Positions 9,521-18,939 of a stretch of 64,000 bases of DNA are shown in pieces. The notes below the pieces were generated by a model. It made no database searches. It was not told the origin of the DNA and saw only the letters and a program-made list of their open reading frames with translations. Numbering within the stretch: the first letter of the stretch is position 1; every line of letters begins with the position of its first letter. Both the position numbers and the translations under genes were made by a program. The DNA comes from Acinetobacter colistiniresistens (GTDB lineage Bacteria; Pseudomonadota; Gammaproteobacteria; Pseudomonadales; Moraxellaceae), in NCBI RefSeq assembly GCF_000413935.1, contig NZ_KE340380.1, positions 124,001 to 188,000 on the forward strand, in the 5' to 3' direction.

Positions 9521-12301
9521 ATGTTGAGTAATATATTTCAGGCCTTGGACAGTTTGGGCCTTACTGCACAAAAACGTGCAATCCATATTCAGTTTTCCAA
9601 TCAAAATTTAAATACTCAAGTGTTCCTGCAACGTATTGATGGTCAGCATCAACTGAATGCGGGCTTTAAAGCAGAATTAATTTGCCTGTCGACTAACGCC
9701 ACCATACCCTTAAAACAATTTATTGGTAGCCAAGCCGCAATTGACACCGTTACGGATCAAGGTCAACTGACCCGTGTCACAGGCATTATCACCCAAGCCC
9801 TGCAAGGGCAATCGGATGGTAGCCTCACGGTATATAAGCTGACATTAGAAGACCCAACTGCACTGTGGAAACAGCGCCGTAACAGCCGCGTATTTATGAA
9901 CAAGAGCGTACCTGATGTGGTGCAAATTGTCTTCAAAGAATGGCAACAAAAGAGTCCCTTATTTGCATCAAGCTTAACTTTAGACTTAAGTGGACTCAGT
10001 CAAGATTACGATATCCGTCCCTTTATTATGCAATATAACCAATCGGATGAAGATTTTTTAACATCCTTGATGCGTAGCGAAGGCATTAACTGGTTAATTG
10101 ATGAAGCCGAGCGAACCGTTGCACTCAGCAGTGCAGCGATTCAGCCACAAAAGCTACGCCTGATTGATGACAATAGCCAATACCAAGCGCTAGACAGAAG
10201 AACGATTCGTTACCACCGTAGCAGTGCCACCGAACAATATGACAGCATGACCAGGCTGGTCGGACAACGCAGCTTACAACCGAGCAGTGTGCATGTACAG
10301 CGTTGGCAAGCTGATGCACTGGAACAGGAAGATGGTGCCGGCAGCATACAAAGCACGCATAAACACAGTGCTCAATACGACAATGCTAGTCTAGGGCTAG
10401 AACAGGCATGGCACTTTTCACCGGCTTGGATGCAAGACCTGAATGGGGAAGATGGTGCAACTGCATCGGGCAATTCACAGATTGAAAAACTGAATCAGAA
10501 TCTGGGTCAATATTACGATCTGCAATCCAAACAATTTACCGCCGATAGCACCGTCCGCGATACCCATGTCGGTTACTGGTTTGAATTGACCGAACATCCT
10601 GAAATTGATCAACACGATGGCAACGATAAAGAATTTCTGATTACAGGCAAAAACTTCTATAACCAAAACAACTTACCTAAAGACCTCAATCAGCAAATCA
10701 ACCAATTATTAGCGCAAAGCAACTGGCAGCCAACCCAACAAAGTAGCACTGAAGAGCGCCAAGCCAATCAACTAACGCTACAACGCCGTAGTATTAAAAT
10801 CGTACCCGAATTTAATCCCTTACAACACCGTCCAGTCGCTTCGCCACAACGTGCCAAAGTGGTTGGACCAAGCGGTGAAGAAATCCATGTGGATGAATGG
10901 GGACGAATTAAAGTCCGTTTTCTATTCACTCGTAATGACGACCATAGCCACGATGGTGGTGCGGGTGCCAATGACAATGACACCGATTCAGCTTGGGTTG
11001 ATGTACTGACGCCTTGGGCAGGTGAAGGTTATGGCGCACGCTTCTTGCCACGTATTGATGAAATCGTGGTGATTGACTTCTTTGATGGCAATATTGACCG
11101 TCCATTTGTAGTGGGACGTATCCATGAAGGCCATCGTAGCCCGACCAAGTTTGATCATGTAGGTAAGCTGCCAGACACCAAGAAACTGGCAGGGATTAAG
11201 TCCAAAGAAGTTCAAGGTGAAGGTTTTAACCAACTGCGTTTTGATGACACCACAGGACAGATCAGTGCCCAGTTGCAAAGTAGCCATGCGGCCAGTCAAC
11301 TGAACCTCGGGAAACTGAGCCATCCCAAAGATAAAGCTGAAAGTGAAGACCGAGGTGAAGGTTTTGAGCTTCGTACCGACCAGTGGGGTGCTGTACGTGC
11401 AGGCGATGGTTTATTGCTTTCCACACATAAACAGAATCAAGCCCAAGGTGAACATCTGGACGCACAACCTGCCAAGCAACAGCTGGAAGGTAACGAGAGC
11501 AATGCCAAAGCCTTAAGCGAAGTGGCCAAGAATCAGCAGACTGATGAAATAGAATCGCTGGATCAACTGAAAGAATTTGCGGAGCAGATTCAAGAGAAAA
11601 TTGCACAATTTAAAAAATCACTATTACTACTCAATTCACCAGCAGGGATTGGCCTAAGTACCAATGAAGATATTCATCTCTCTGCCGATGGCCAGATTAA
11701 CCAGCTTGCGGGCGATAGTATCAATCTAAGCACGCAGAAAAATCTGATCACACATGCGCAAAACAGAATCAGTGTGTTTGCAGCGCAGAATGGGATTAAA
11801 CAGGTGGCTGCAAAAGGTAGGTTTGAAGTTCAGGCTCAAGGGGGTGGGATGGATTTACTTGCCAAGCAAGGGATTCAGATCATTTCGACGGAAGATCGTA
11901 TTGAAATCACTAGCCCGAAAGAGATTGTGATTACTGCGGGTGGTTCTCAGATTAAGCTGAATGGTTCAGGGATTTTCCCTGTGACCAGTGGCAAGTTTGA
12001 AGCGAAGGCAGGGCAGCATTTGTTTATGGGTGGGGCAAAAGTAAATACAGTTATTTCAGCATTACCCGATGTAGAAAATCCTTATGTTTTACAATACTTG
12101 GTGAAAAATAAAGAAAGTCGGGTCATGGCTGATAAACCTTACATATTATTTGATGAAGAAGGAAATGTTCAAAAGGGCACAACTGACCAAAAAGGATTTA
12201 TGAAACTAAAAACATCACCATCTGCTCAACAAATTACGACTCTAGTAATGATGAATGAAATTGAGCAAGCTGGAGAAGAAGACTCGGGAGATCAACTATG
12301 A
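9521..12301 (+). CDS. vgrG: Type VI secretion spike protein VgrG with C-terminal adaptor extension
   Basis: The 926-residue protein has the VgrG order: a gp27-like base at about 20-400 (FKAELICLS, YNQSDEDFLTSLMRSEGINW), a gp5-like OB fold at about 445-555 (VDEWGRIKVRF, WAGEGYGARFLPRIDEIVVIDF) and a DUF2345 beta-helix tail at about 690-840. The last ~70 residues (PYILFDEEGNVQKGTTDQKG) look like a transthyretin-like adaptor that docks a cargo effector. The stop overlaps the next start (ATGA at 12298-12301), so spike and cargo are translationally coupled. No other T6SS structural gene is in the window, so this is an orphan vgrG island fed by an apparatus encoded elsewhere. Confidence 0.95.
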   Translation: MLSNIFQALDSLGLTAQKRAIHIQFSNQNLNTQVFLQRIDGQHQLNAGFKAELICLSTNATIPLKQFIGSQAAIDTVTDQGQLTRVTGIITQALQGQSDGSLTVYKLTLEDPTALWKQRRNSRVFMNKSVPDVVQIVFKEWQQKSPLFASSLTLDLSGLSQDYDIRPFIMQYNQSDEDFLTSLMRSEGINWLIDEAERTVALSSAAIQPQKLRLIDDNSQYQALDRRTIRYHRSSATEQYDSMTRLVGQRSLQPSSVHVQRWQADALEQEDGAGSIQSTHKHSAQYDNASLGLEQAWHFSPAWMQDLNGEDGATASGNSQIEKLNQNLGQYYDLQSKQFTADSTVRDTHVGYWFELTEHPEIDQHDGNDKEFLITGKNFYNQNNLPKDLNQQINQLLAQSNWQPTQQSSTEERQANQLTLQRRSIKIVPEFNPLQHRPVASPQRAKVVGPSGEEIHVDEWGRIKVRFLFTRNDDHSHDGGAGANDNDTDSAWVDVLTPWAGEGYGARFLPRIDEIVVIDFFDGNIDRPFVVGRIHEGHRSPTKFDHVGKLPDTKKLAGIKSKEVQGEGFNQLRFDDTTGQISAQLQSSHAASQLNLGKLSHPKDKAESEDRGEGFELRTDQWGAVRAGDGLLLSTHKQNQAQGEHLDAQPAKQQLEGNESNAKALSEVAKNQQTDEIESLDQLKEFAEQIQEKIAQFKKSLLLLNSPAGIGLSTNEDIHLSADGQINQLAGDSINLSTQKNLITHAQNRISVFAAQNGIKQVAAKGRFEVQAQGGGMDLLAKQGIQIISTEDRIEITSPKEIVITAGGSQIKLNGSGIFPVTSGKFEAKAGQHLFMGGAKVNTVISALPDVENPYVLQYLVKNKESRVMADKPYILFDEEGNVQKGTTDQKGFMKLKTSPSAQQITTLVMMNEIEQAGEEDSGDQL

Positions 12302-13710
12302 GTACCTATTTCAGTCGTCTAAAGCTCAGTGTTCAAGCCCCTCTCAAATTGAAAGATTTAACTTATAAATTTGTTGTAATAAATAATTCGACCAAGAAAA
12401 AAACAGCATTTGATGGACGTTTTGATGAACAGGGATTAACAGGTTGGACTGAAATATATAATTTAAATACTTCTCTGATTTATGAAGTCTATTTACGTGG
12501 TGAAATTCTTCAAAAAATTGCGGTACAAGCTTATCCCAATAAGAAAACGCATAGTACCTTTACCATTAAAATGACTACAGAAATGACGGAGAAAGTGAAG
12601 CAAAACATTAAGGAAATTTTTTTGAATGATAGTGAAGTTGCTTGGTATTTAGTTAAAAAAACAGAGACCATGCATGACTGGTCTAAACGAGTTTTTAAGA
12701 AGCCTTTAATTGCATCAGATTGGGATATCCTAAGGGTAAACAATCCACATATTTCGAATATAGTGCCTATTCGAATATTGTCACCTGGAATGGTCATTGT
12801 TCTATCAAATTCAACTACAGCAAAAGAGCTTCCAAAATATAAAAGGGATGCTCAAGATGCATTTAAAAACTTAGAGGAAATGAAAAAAGATAAAGATTTT
12901 GATGCTGAATTCTTTGCACAAAATTATGAATTTTTTTATAATTCTTTAATAAATGAAGATTATGTTGGCCTTAGCCATACACCTATAGAAAATGTAGATG
13001 GTACTGGTACAATATTAGCAACAAGAGCAAAAAATACTGTAGATGGTGCACTATTATTTGTTGAGGCAACTAAAAATAGAACTTTGGGAGCTTATTCCCA
13101 ATTGGTAAAAAATTATGCCCAAGAACACCAGAAGAAAACACGTTTAGCAAATCCTAAACACTTTAGTAAGTTCGAAGCAGTCAATGCAGCTTTATTGAGA
13201 GATTTTGAAAATAGCATTTCCCAAAGGATGTTTAAGTGGGATACGGGAATACAAACAACAAATTTAAGAAAAAATCTGAGAAGTACAGCATTTGTAAAAA
13301 GTGCTTACTATCAAGGTGGTTTACCAGCCTATTTAAAGAATATGAATGAGGTTGGACGTGTGACTAGCGTTCTTAAACAAGGCGGTAATTTTATGATTGG
13401 GGTCGGAATTGGGGAAGCTGGAATTAATATTTACCAAGCAACTGAAACGGGGGATAATAAAAAAATTAGAAAAGCCGTATTAGTAGAACCCTTAAAGCTA
13501 GGAGGGAGTATTTATGGAGGATTAAAAGGAGCCTCTCTAGGTGCAGCTGCTGCGGTCTTAGTTATAGGGGTTGGAACAGGTGGTGTTGGATTAATTGTTA
13601 TCGGTGCTTGTGCTGTTGCTGGGGGAATAGGAGGGGGAATATTAGGAGGACAAATTGGTGAGATTATAGGAACTGGTGCTGATCGTAGTATAGAATGGAT
13701 GACCCAATAA
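12298..13710 (+). CDS. Candidate type VI effector: LysM-like module and C-terminal glycine-zipper membrane domain
   Basis: This 470-residue product lies directly after vgrG with an ATGA overlap. Residues about 8-95 resemble the transthyretin-like fold at the VgrG tail (AFDGRFDEQGLTGWTEIYNL). Residues about 115-170 look LysM-like (AWYLVKKTETMHDWSKRVF, then NNPHI and LSPGMVIVLS). Residues about 410-460 are a glycine-rich hydrophobic hairpin (AAAAVLVIGVGTGGVGLIVIG, then GGIGGGILGGQIGEIIG) ending in a short charged tail. That architecture suggests a membrane-inserting, pore-forming toxin. The downstream gene encodes a small membrane protein, as expected of a pore-toxin immunity factor. Codon use is clearly more AT-rich than vgrG. 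Function is inferred; no catalytic motif is visible. Confidence 0.75.
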   Translation: MSTYFSRLKLSVQAPLKLKDLTYKFVVINNSTKKKTAFDGRFDEQGLTGWTEIYNLNTSLIYEVYLRGEILQKIAVQAYPNKKTHSTFTIKMTTEMTEKVKQNIKEIFLNDSEVAWYLVKKTETMHDWSKRVFKKPLIASDWDILRVNNPHISNIVPIRILSPGMVIVLSNSTTAKELPKYKRDAQDAFKNLEEMKKDKDFDAEFFAQNYEFFYNSLINEDYVGLSHTPIENVDGTGTILATRAKNTVDGALLFVEATKNRTLGAYSQLVKNYAQEHQKKTRLANPKHFSKFEAVNAALLRDFENSISQRMFKWDTGIQTTNLRKNLRSTAFVKSAYYQGGLPAYLKNMNEVGRVTSVLKQGGNFMIGVGIGEAGINIYQATETGDNKKIRKAVLVEPLKLGGSIYGGLKGASLGAAAAVLVIGVGTGGVGLIVIGACAVAGGIGGGILGGQIGEIIGTGADRSIEWMTQ

Positions 13711-13711
13711 A

Positions 13712-14125
13712 ATGTTAGAAAAGACTTTTGAAATAGCTTTTGCAATTATTAGTTCAATATGGATTTCTTATTCCTTAATATCTAGTTTCAAAAGTTATGC
13801 ATATGTTAAAAAGAATCTGAGTTCTATCTCTCGTTTACTTTTTGATAATCCGAAACAGTTTAAAAAGTTAGATTTGACTAGCTTCTTTTTAATAGAGACT
13901 ACGACAGGAATGCTTGCTGCTGCTAGATTTAGAGAGCTAAAAGTACTAAAAAGAGATACCGTTTTTTCTAAAGGCCCCTTTCCATTAGCACCCAATATGA
14001 ATGACAAAAATCTTAACCTATTATTACTAAATCATGGGGAGTGGTATAAATCTGTTGTAAAAAATTTTATTTTCTCTGCTTTTTGTTTATCAATATTGGC
14101 AATAATACTATTTTTCCCAAAGTAA
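13712..14125 (+). CDS. Small membrane protein, candidate immunity protein for the upstream effector
   Basis: The 137-residue protein begins one base after the effector stop. It has a hydrophobic segment at about residues 6-28 (AFAIISSIWISYSLISS) and another at about 115-135 (FIFSAFCLSILAIILFF), with a polar middle of about 85 residues. I recognise no family. The position after a VgrG-linked effector with a membrane-active tail, the two-TM layout and the shared AT-rich composition make an inner-membrane immunity role the best reading. Confidence 0.65.
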   Translation: MLEKTFEIAFAIISSIWISYSLISSFKSYAYVKKNLSSISRLLFDNPKQFKKLDLTSFFLIETTTGMLAAARFRELKVLKRDTVFSKGPFPLAPNMNDKNLNLLLLNHGEWYKSVVKNFIFSAFCLSILAIILFFPK

Positions 14126-14501
14126 AAAGGCTTTGTTGCACAAAGCTGTTGGTAAGGTCTGATTCAGCAATATAATTTCAGAATGAAGAAGCTTGCACCG
14201 AGTATTTCACATTTTAACGTATGCTTTGCCCTCAAATGGCTGAAGCATTCCTTTTATACTTTTAACTTTCATGAATTATAGAATTTAGCCCAATCGTTCA
14301 TTAAACTTTTCCTTTTTCAAGATAACCTCCTCGTAAGTAAGCAGCTTCCACTTCATGTGGGAGTTTATGAGCCAGAACATGCTCACAAACTTCACGTGGA
14401 TAATCGGTCTTATCAGCTGACCAGTCGGCATGGGAGCCAATATCCAACATAATCTTAGCTATACTTTTGTTATTCCTTTAACGAAATAGGACTCAATTAA
14501 A
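14126..14501. other. Intergenic scar: hairpin/IS-end-like sequence and recombinase remnant
   Basis: This 376-base stretch holds no intact gene. GGCTTTGTTGCACAAAGC at 14129-14146 forms a 6-bp hairpin (GCTTTG/CAAAGC) right after the immunity gene. It also resembles the terminal inverted repeats of IS903/IS5-like elements that begin GGCTTTGTTG, but no partner end or transposase is visible. A C-terminal integrase fragment lies at 14301-14450 on the minus strand. Together they mark an old mobile-element scar at the edge of the type VI module. Confidence 0.5.
14301..14450 (-). pseudogene. C-terminal remnant of a P4-type tyrosine recombinase (phage/island integrase)
   Basis: Read on the minus strand, this stretch encodes about 49 residues ending in a stop. 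They include DWSADKTDYPREVCEHVLAH followed by KLPHEVEAAYLRGG and YLEKGKV. This is the C-terminal box of P4-like integrases: PREV-x-E-x-x-LAH, then VEAAY-x-RG with the catalytic tyrosine. The remaining ~350 residues of an integrase are absent and the upstream frame does not match the family, so it is a broken relic, probably of the element that once brought in or flanked the neighbouring genes. Confidence 0.7.
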
Positions 14502-15518
14502 ATGAAACTTTTATTTATTACTCTAATGTTAACCATGAGCTTAATTGGATGTGATGTAAATGCCAATAAAGTTAATAAAGAAGGCGATAACTCTAATTTA
14601 TATTTATCTAAGATGAGTGATATTTTAACAAGTCAAAACGAAGAAGAAAAACGTGATTATTTTGATAAAATCATGATGGAAGCTGAGAGGGGGAATTCAG
14701 TTGCTCAAAACTTGATGGGTGTGATTTTTGAGAATGGATATTTTAACCAAGAGAAGGATATTAAAAAGGCAATATATTGGTATAACAAGGCTGTAGATAA
14801 TAATGGATTGGCTGAAAACAATATGAGTGGTTTGTATGCATATGGTAATGGAGTAAAACAGGATTATAAAAAAGCATACGAATACTATGAAAGTGCAATG
14901 AAAAAGAATATACCTGAAGCAATTAATTCTATAGGGTTTATGTATTTTAATGGCTTTTATTTACGTCAGGATTATAAAAAAGCCTGTGAGTATTATGAGA
15001 AATCTGCTGATCTAGGATATTACCCTGCACAATCAAATCTGGCTAATTGTTATAGTAATGGTTGGAATGGTCCAGTAAATCAAAAAAATTTTTTTGAATA
15101 TTCACTAAAAGCTGCTCAGCAAGGCTCTATTTCATCTCAATTTAATGTGGCGGCTGCATTTCAACGAGGTATAGGTGTTGATAAGTCTATTCCTGATGCC
15201 ATCGTTTGGTATAAACGAGCTTTAGATGGAGATGATTCGAGAGCTGCATTTAATTTAGGTGTTATTTATGAAAATGGTAATGGTGTGGAACAAGATATTA
15301 ATATTGCCTATGCCTATTTTTATTTGGCCAAAGAGCTTGGTTTAGATATTGCTCAAGAAAAATTAGATAAGCTCACTACTAAAGTGAATAAAGAAAATAT
15401 TAGAATTTTAAAGAATGAAGGAAGTATACAAATCGCAGTAGATCAACCAGATGAGAAATGGAAAGTTTATGATGAAGAAGAGGTTGGTGGATTAGAAAAT
15501 CTACAGAAAAAGAAATAA
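14502..15518 (+). CDS. Sel1-repeat (SLR/TPR-like) lipoprotein
   Basis: The 338-residue protein has a lipoprotein signal with lipobox L-I-G-C, putting the lipidated Cys at residue 17. It then has about six Sel1-type repeats of ~36 residues between residues 50 and 290 (A-x-x-G-x-x-x-A-Q-x-x-L/M-G-x-x-Y/F-x-x-G pattern; for example KKAIYWYNKAVDNNG and VNIAYAYF-type helices). Such proteins act as periplasmic or outer-membrane scaffolds. Composition is AT-rich like the effector and immunity genes. Its place after them could mean a role in immunity or effector handling, but that is speculation. Confidence 0.82.
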   Translation: MKLLFITLMLTMSLIGCDVNANKVNKEGDNSNLYLSKMSDILTSQNEEEKRDYFDKIMMEAERGNSVAQNLMGVIFENGYFNQEKDIKKAIYWYNKAVDNNGLAENNMSGLYAYGNGVKQDYKKAYEYYESAMKKNIPEAINSIGFMYFNGFYLRQDYKKACEYYEKSADLGYYPAQSNLANCYSNGWNGPVNQKNFFEYSLKAAQQGSISSQFNVAAAFQRGIGVDKSIPDAIVWYKRALDGDDSRAAFNLGVIYENGNGVEQDINIAYAYFYLAKELGLDIAQEKLDKLTTKVNKENIRILKNEGSIQIAVDQPDEKWKVYDEEEVGGLENLQKKK

Positions 15519-15713
15519 TGGAATTTGTTATTAAGTTAACATTTTTTCATTTCTTATTAATTTAAAGAATGGAAAAATTATATTACAAGTTTTTTTTATC
15601 TTATATGAGTCTCCATTAAACACACTCCGTAAAGACCGACTTTATAGTTTAAGCGTTGTTTGTCTGCATGAATTTCTTCATTTTCATATGAGGTTAAACA
15701 AGGACGTACAACA

Positions 15714-16898
15714 ATGAAAAAAGCACTGCTTCTCTTGAGTTCAATGAGTATCTTGGCAAATACGCCAGTCTTGGCCGCCGATTTCAGTATCGGTGATCCG
15801 AAAACACAAGCGGGTGAACTGAAACTGACGGGCGCCATCCGTACCCGCTATATCCATAAAGACTATATTGTCGAAGCCAATGAAGGCTCTAAAAATGATG
15901 ACTGGCGGCTGGCAGATATCAAAGCGGTACTCAGTTATGAAAATCCAGACTGGATTGCTTCGATGGATGTGCGTTGCTACCAGTATGACCGCTTATGTGA
16001 TGCACTATTTTTAAAAGATGCTTGGGCAGGCTATAAATTCTCGGATCAGCAACGACTGACATTCGGTTTTCAATCGGTTGATTTTGGCTTTGGACGACTA
16101 TGGGGCAATAGCTATTATGAAACTTTGCTGAATACCGTTGGACTGGAAGACATTCAAAACCTTGGAGTGAAATATCAGTTTAAGGACAATCTGTATAATT
16201 TCATTCTTGGTTTTTATCCAACCGATGGTGGCAATTACAAAGGTACCTCCAAGGATTCCAGTCGCTATAGCGGTAACTTTGTGAGGGCAGATGATCTGAC
16301 TCAAGGCACCGATATTGATGAAAAGAATATGTGGGTGACACGCTTATCCCGAAAATTTGAGCTCGATCAATCTCAGAATTTTTCGACTGAAATTGGCGGT
16401 TCTTACTGGTACTCAGAACTAGAAAATAATCGTACCAATCGAGATGGGCATCGCAGTACTTGGAGTGTTTTTAGCACTACCAATTATCAGGCATGGCAAT
16501 GGTTGTTCTTGGCAGGAGAGCAGAATATTAAAAATGCAGATGATCTTTTGCCAAAAAGCTCGACCATTGGCGCATTTGATTATCCTTATCAAGTAGCGAA
16601 CAAAGGCAAATATATGGCCAATGAAATTAACTACACCTTTGCCAAACCTTTCCATCAGTTAGAAAACATTAAACCTTATGTGTCATATAGTCGTTTTTAT
16701 AAAGATGAATCAGGCTATCAAGATTCAGATCGCTTAATCGCAGGCCTATATTTTAACTATAAAAAAGTCGGCATACAGGGCGAATATATCTGGAGCCGTA
16801 ATGACCCAATGACGGGTAGTGGCGCAGATGGACTGGCACAAGGGGACAGCAATCAATGGAATAAACTGTTCTATTTATCGCTGGGTTATTACTTCTAA
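15714..16898 (+). CDS. Outer-membrane porin, OprD-like
   Basis: The 394-residue protein has an N-terminal signal peptide of about 21 residues (MKKALLLLSSMSILANTPVLAA) and alternating aromatic beta-strand patterns ending in a C-terminal aromatic residue (YLSLGYYF), the mark of an outer-membrane barrel. The text (LKLTGAIRTRYIHKDY, YGLEDIQNLGVKYQF-like strands) resembles the porins that serve catabolic clusters in Acinetobacter. An AAGGA ribosome site lies ahead of the ATG. It precedes the carnitine locus but is separated from it by two minus-strand genes, so a role in carnitine uptake is only possible. Confidence 0.8.
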   Translation: MKKALLLLSSMSILANTPVLAADFSIGDPKTQAGELKLTGAIRTRYIHKDYIVEANEGSKNDDWRLADIKAVLSYENPDWIASMDVRCYQYDRLCDALFLKDAWAGYKFSDQQRLTFGFQSVDFGFGRLWGNSYYETLLNTVGLEDIQNLGVKYQFKDNLYNFILGFYPTDGGNYKGTSKDSSRYSGNFVRADDLTQGTDIDEKNMWVTRLSRKFELDQSQNFSTEIGGSYWYSELENNRTNRDGHRSTWSVFSTTNYQAWQWLFLAGEQNIKNADDLLPKSSTIGAFDYPYQVANKGKYMANEINYTFAKPFHQLENIKPYVSYSRFYKDESGYQDSDRLIAGLYFNYKKVGIQGEYIWSRNDPMTGSGADGLAQGDSNQWNKLFYLSLGYYF

Positions 16899-16915
16899 AC
16901 TTAGCACTGAAAATG

Positions 16916-16948
16916 AGCCAGTCTGTTTGAGATAGACTGGCTTTTTTG
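16916..16948 (+). terminator. Intrinsic terminator after the porin gene
   Basis: GCCAGTCT at 16917-16924 pairs with AGACTGGC at 16934-16941 and is followed by six T on the plus strand. It sits 18 bases after the porin stop and 2 bases before the end of the convergent EamA gene. Confidence 0.85.
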
Positions 16949-16949
16949 T

Positions 16950-17783
16950 TTAGGCAATTCTTAGAATCAAAGCCCCAATTAAAATGAGACAAGAGGAAAT
17001 AATCCGTACCGCATTGATGCGTTCTTTTAGAATAAAAATTGAGATTAATGTAGCAAATAGAATTGAGGTTTCCCGTAGTGCCGCCACAACGGCAACAGGC
17101 GCAAAGGTCATCGCCCATAGCGCCAAGCCATAAGAGAAAAATGAACCAATGCCACCAATTAAGCCCAGATGCCAATTACGACGGAAATATACACCCATCT
17201 GACGATATTGCATTCTTAAGGCAAACATAAAAAAGATCAGACCAGACAGCACGAAACTCCACAGAATATAAGCAATTGGGGAACCCGACAGGCGAATCCC
17301 ATGCCCATCCAGCAAGGTATAGCCTGCAATCAGCACTGCATTCAGCAAAGCCAGACCAATACCCTTACGTCCTGTTTGGGGAGCAGCCAAGATCATGGAT
17401 AAGATCCCGACAGAAATGGTGATGATGCCGAGCCATGCATTGAACTGTAGTTGTTCATGCAGCAAAAATGTACCTAGAATTGCCACAATCAATGGTGCAG
17501 TGCCACGCATTAGCGGGTAGGTCAGTCCCATATCGGCGATGCGATAGATTTTAGCCACCAGTCCAAAATAGAAAATTTGTATAGTGGTAGACGCCAGAAT
17601 ATAAGACCAGCTGTCGCTGTGCGGCATTGGGAAGAAGGGCAAGAGCAGCGCTGCTAAAACTGCTGCTGAGGCAGTGACCAATACCGTGGTTAGAAACTTA
17701 TTTGTGCCTGCTTTTACAATGGCATTCCATGTAGCATGGCATACCGCTGCGATTAAAATAAGGACAAATATTGCCGTGCTCAT
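16950..17783 (-). CDS. EamA/DMT-family permease
   Basis: The 277-residue protein has ten predicted membrane helices arranged as two EamA repeats (residues ~1-130 and ~140-277), the standard layout of drug/metabolite exporters of the RhaT/YdcZ type. Examples are ADMGLTYPLMRGTAPLIVAILG in repeat 1 and ALWAMTFAPVAVVAALRETSILFATLIS in repeat 2. It lies 75 bases downstream of the LysR regulator gene on the same strand and may be co-transcribed with it. The substrate is not readable. Confidence 0.85.
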   Translation of the reverse strand: MSTAIFVLILIAAVCHATWNAIVKAGTNKFLTTVLVTASAAVLAALLLPFFPMPHSDSWSYILASTTIQIFYFGLVAKIYRIADMGLTYPLMRGTAPLIVAILGTFLLHEQLQFNAWLGIITISVGILSMILAAPQTGRKGIGLALLNAVLIAGYTLLDGHGIRLSGSPIAYILWSFVLSGLIFFMFALRMQYRQMGVYFRRNWHLGLIGGIGSFFSYGLALWAMTFAPVAVVAALRETSILFATLISIFILKERINAVRIISSCLILIGALILRIA

Positions 17784-17858
17784 AAGCTGCCTGTTAATTC
17801 ATGATCTTGCTAATGTGCATGATATGGTTGAAAAAAGAAAGCAGGCAGCTGATTGCGA

Positions 17859-18839
17859 TTATAAAAAGACTTTTTCCGTATTTGGATTGATTGGCTCAAT
17901 CGGCTGGATCAACTGACCTCGAGTCAGATTCTGAACATGTTGTAAGCGGTTGATCAGTTCATTCTGAATAAACAAGATACAGGTCTGTAGTTTAGACGAG
18001 CTTTTTAAGCGAGAAGGATATACTGCCCAAACATCGGCATCTTGCCAGTATTCAGGCAAGATATGCTGCAATTCACCGCTAATCAGTTCATCGGCGACAT
18101 CCCAGATTGAACGTAAGATAATGCCATGTCCTTCAATGGCCAGTTGATGAATAATTTCGCCATTATTGGAGATAAAGCGCGGCGTGACATGCACCGACCG
18201 ATCTTCCGAAGGATGACGTAATTTCCATAATACTGAGGATTGGTCACGCTCACTGATGGTCAGGCAATCGTGGTTACGTAAATCCTCCAGACTTTCAGGC
18301 ATGCCATGTTTTAACAGATAACTGGGGGCTGCGCAGAAAATCCGAAAATTTGAGACCATTTTTTTCGCGATCATATTGGGGGCAATGTCGTTGCCAATGC
18401 GAATATCCAGATCAATGCTGTGTTGAATCAGGTCCTTGGTGTTGTCGATGGTATCAAATTGAATTTCCAGTTTGGGGTACATGGTCATCAATTTAGACAG
18501 AATAGGCGCAACATGTTTACGGCCAAAACCGAAGCTGCTGACAATATCGAGATGACCTGTGGGTGTGCTTAAGGGGTTATTCACCAGCTCACTGATTTCA
18601 TCAAATTCATCCAGAATATTCGAAACCCGATCCAGAATCAGTTTGCCATCTTCAGTCAAACTGACATGACGGGTACTGCGATGAAACAGCTTGCAGTTCA
18701 GGTTGGTTTCTAAAATGTTGATGCGTTTACTGATAAATGCAGGTGAAGCACCCAGCTCCTCAGCTGAATCGACAAAACTCTTGCGTTTTGCGACTGTGCA
18801 AAAAACCTTTAAATCCGATAGGTTAGGTAGATTATTCAC
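17859..18839 (-). CDS. LysR-type transcriptional regulator, probable regulator of the carnitine genes
   Basis: This 326-residue protein has an N-terminal winged HTH (LKVFCTVAKRKSFVDSAEEL, then SPAFISKRINILE at residues ~10-45) and a substrate-binding domain at about 90-300. It is most like the DmlR/YafC branch of LysR proteins. It is divergent from the D-malate/tartrate dehydrogenase gene that opens the carnitine operon, the usual layout for a LysR activator. In A. baumannii a LysR regulator occupies this place in the carnitine locus. Control of the operon is inferred from position. Confidence 0.88.
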   Translation of the reverse strand: MNNLPNLSDLKVFCTVAKRKSFVDSAEELGASPAFISKRINILETNLNCKLFHRSTRHVSLTEDGKLILDRVSNILDEFDEISELVNNPLSTPTGHLDIVSSFGFGRKHVAPILSKLMTMYPKLEIQFDTIDNTKDLIQHSIDLDIRIGNDIAPNMIAKKMVSNFRIFCAAPSYLLKHGMPESLEDLRNHDCLTISERDQSSVLWKLRHPSEDRSVHVTPRFISNNGEIIHQLAIEGHGIILRSIWDVADELISGELQHILPEYWQDADVWAVYPSRLKSSSKLQTCILFIQNELINRLQHVQNLTRGQLIQPIEPINPNTEKVFL

Positions 18840-18939
18840 GATCCGTGTCCATTGGGGTGATAGTTTTCTTATTGATCATTGTTGCTGAAAACAGCATGTT
18901 TACAGCTAAGGATATTAACCAAAGGTGTAAGGGTGCGTT

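Noticed and set aside
14129..14146. Complete insertion sequence after the immunity gene
   Set aside because: Only one IS903-like end is visible; there is no transposase frame or matching second end, and the sequence also forms a simple hairpin.
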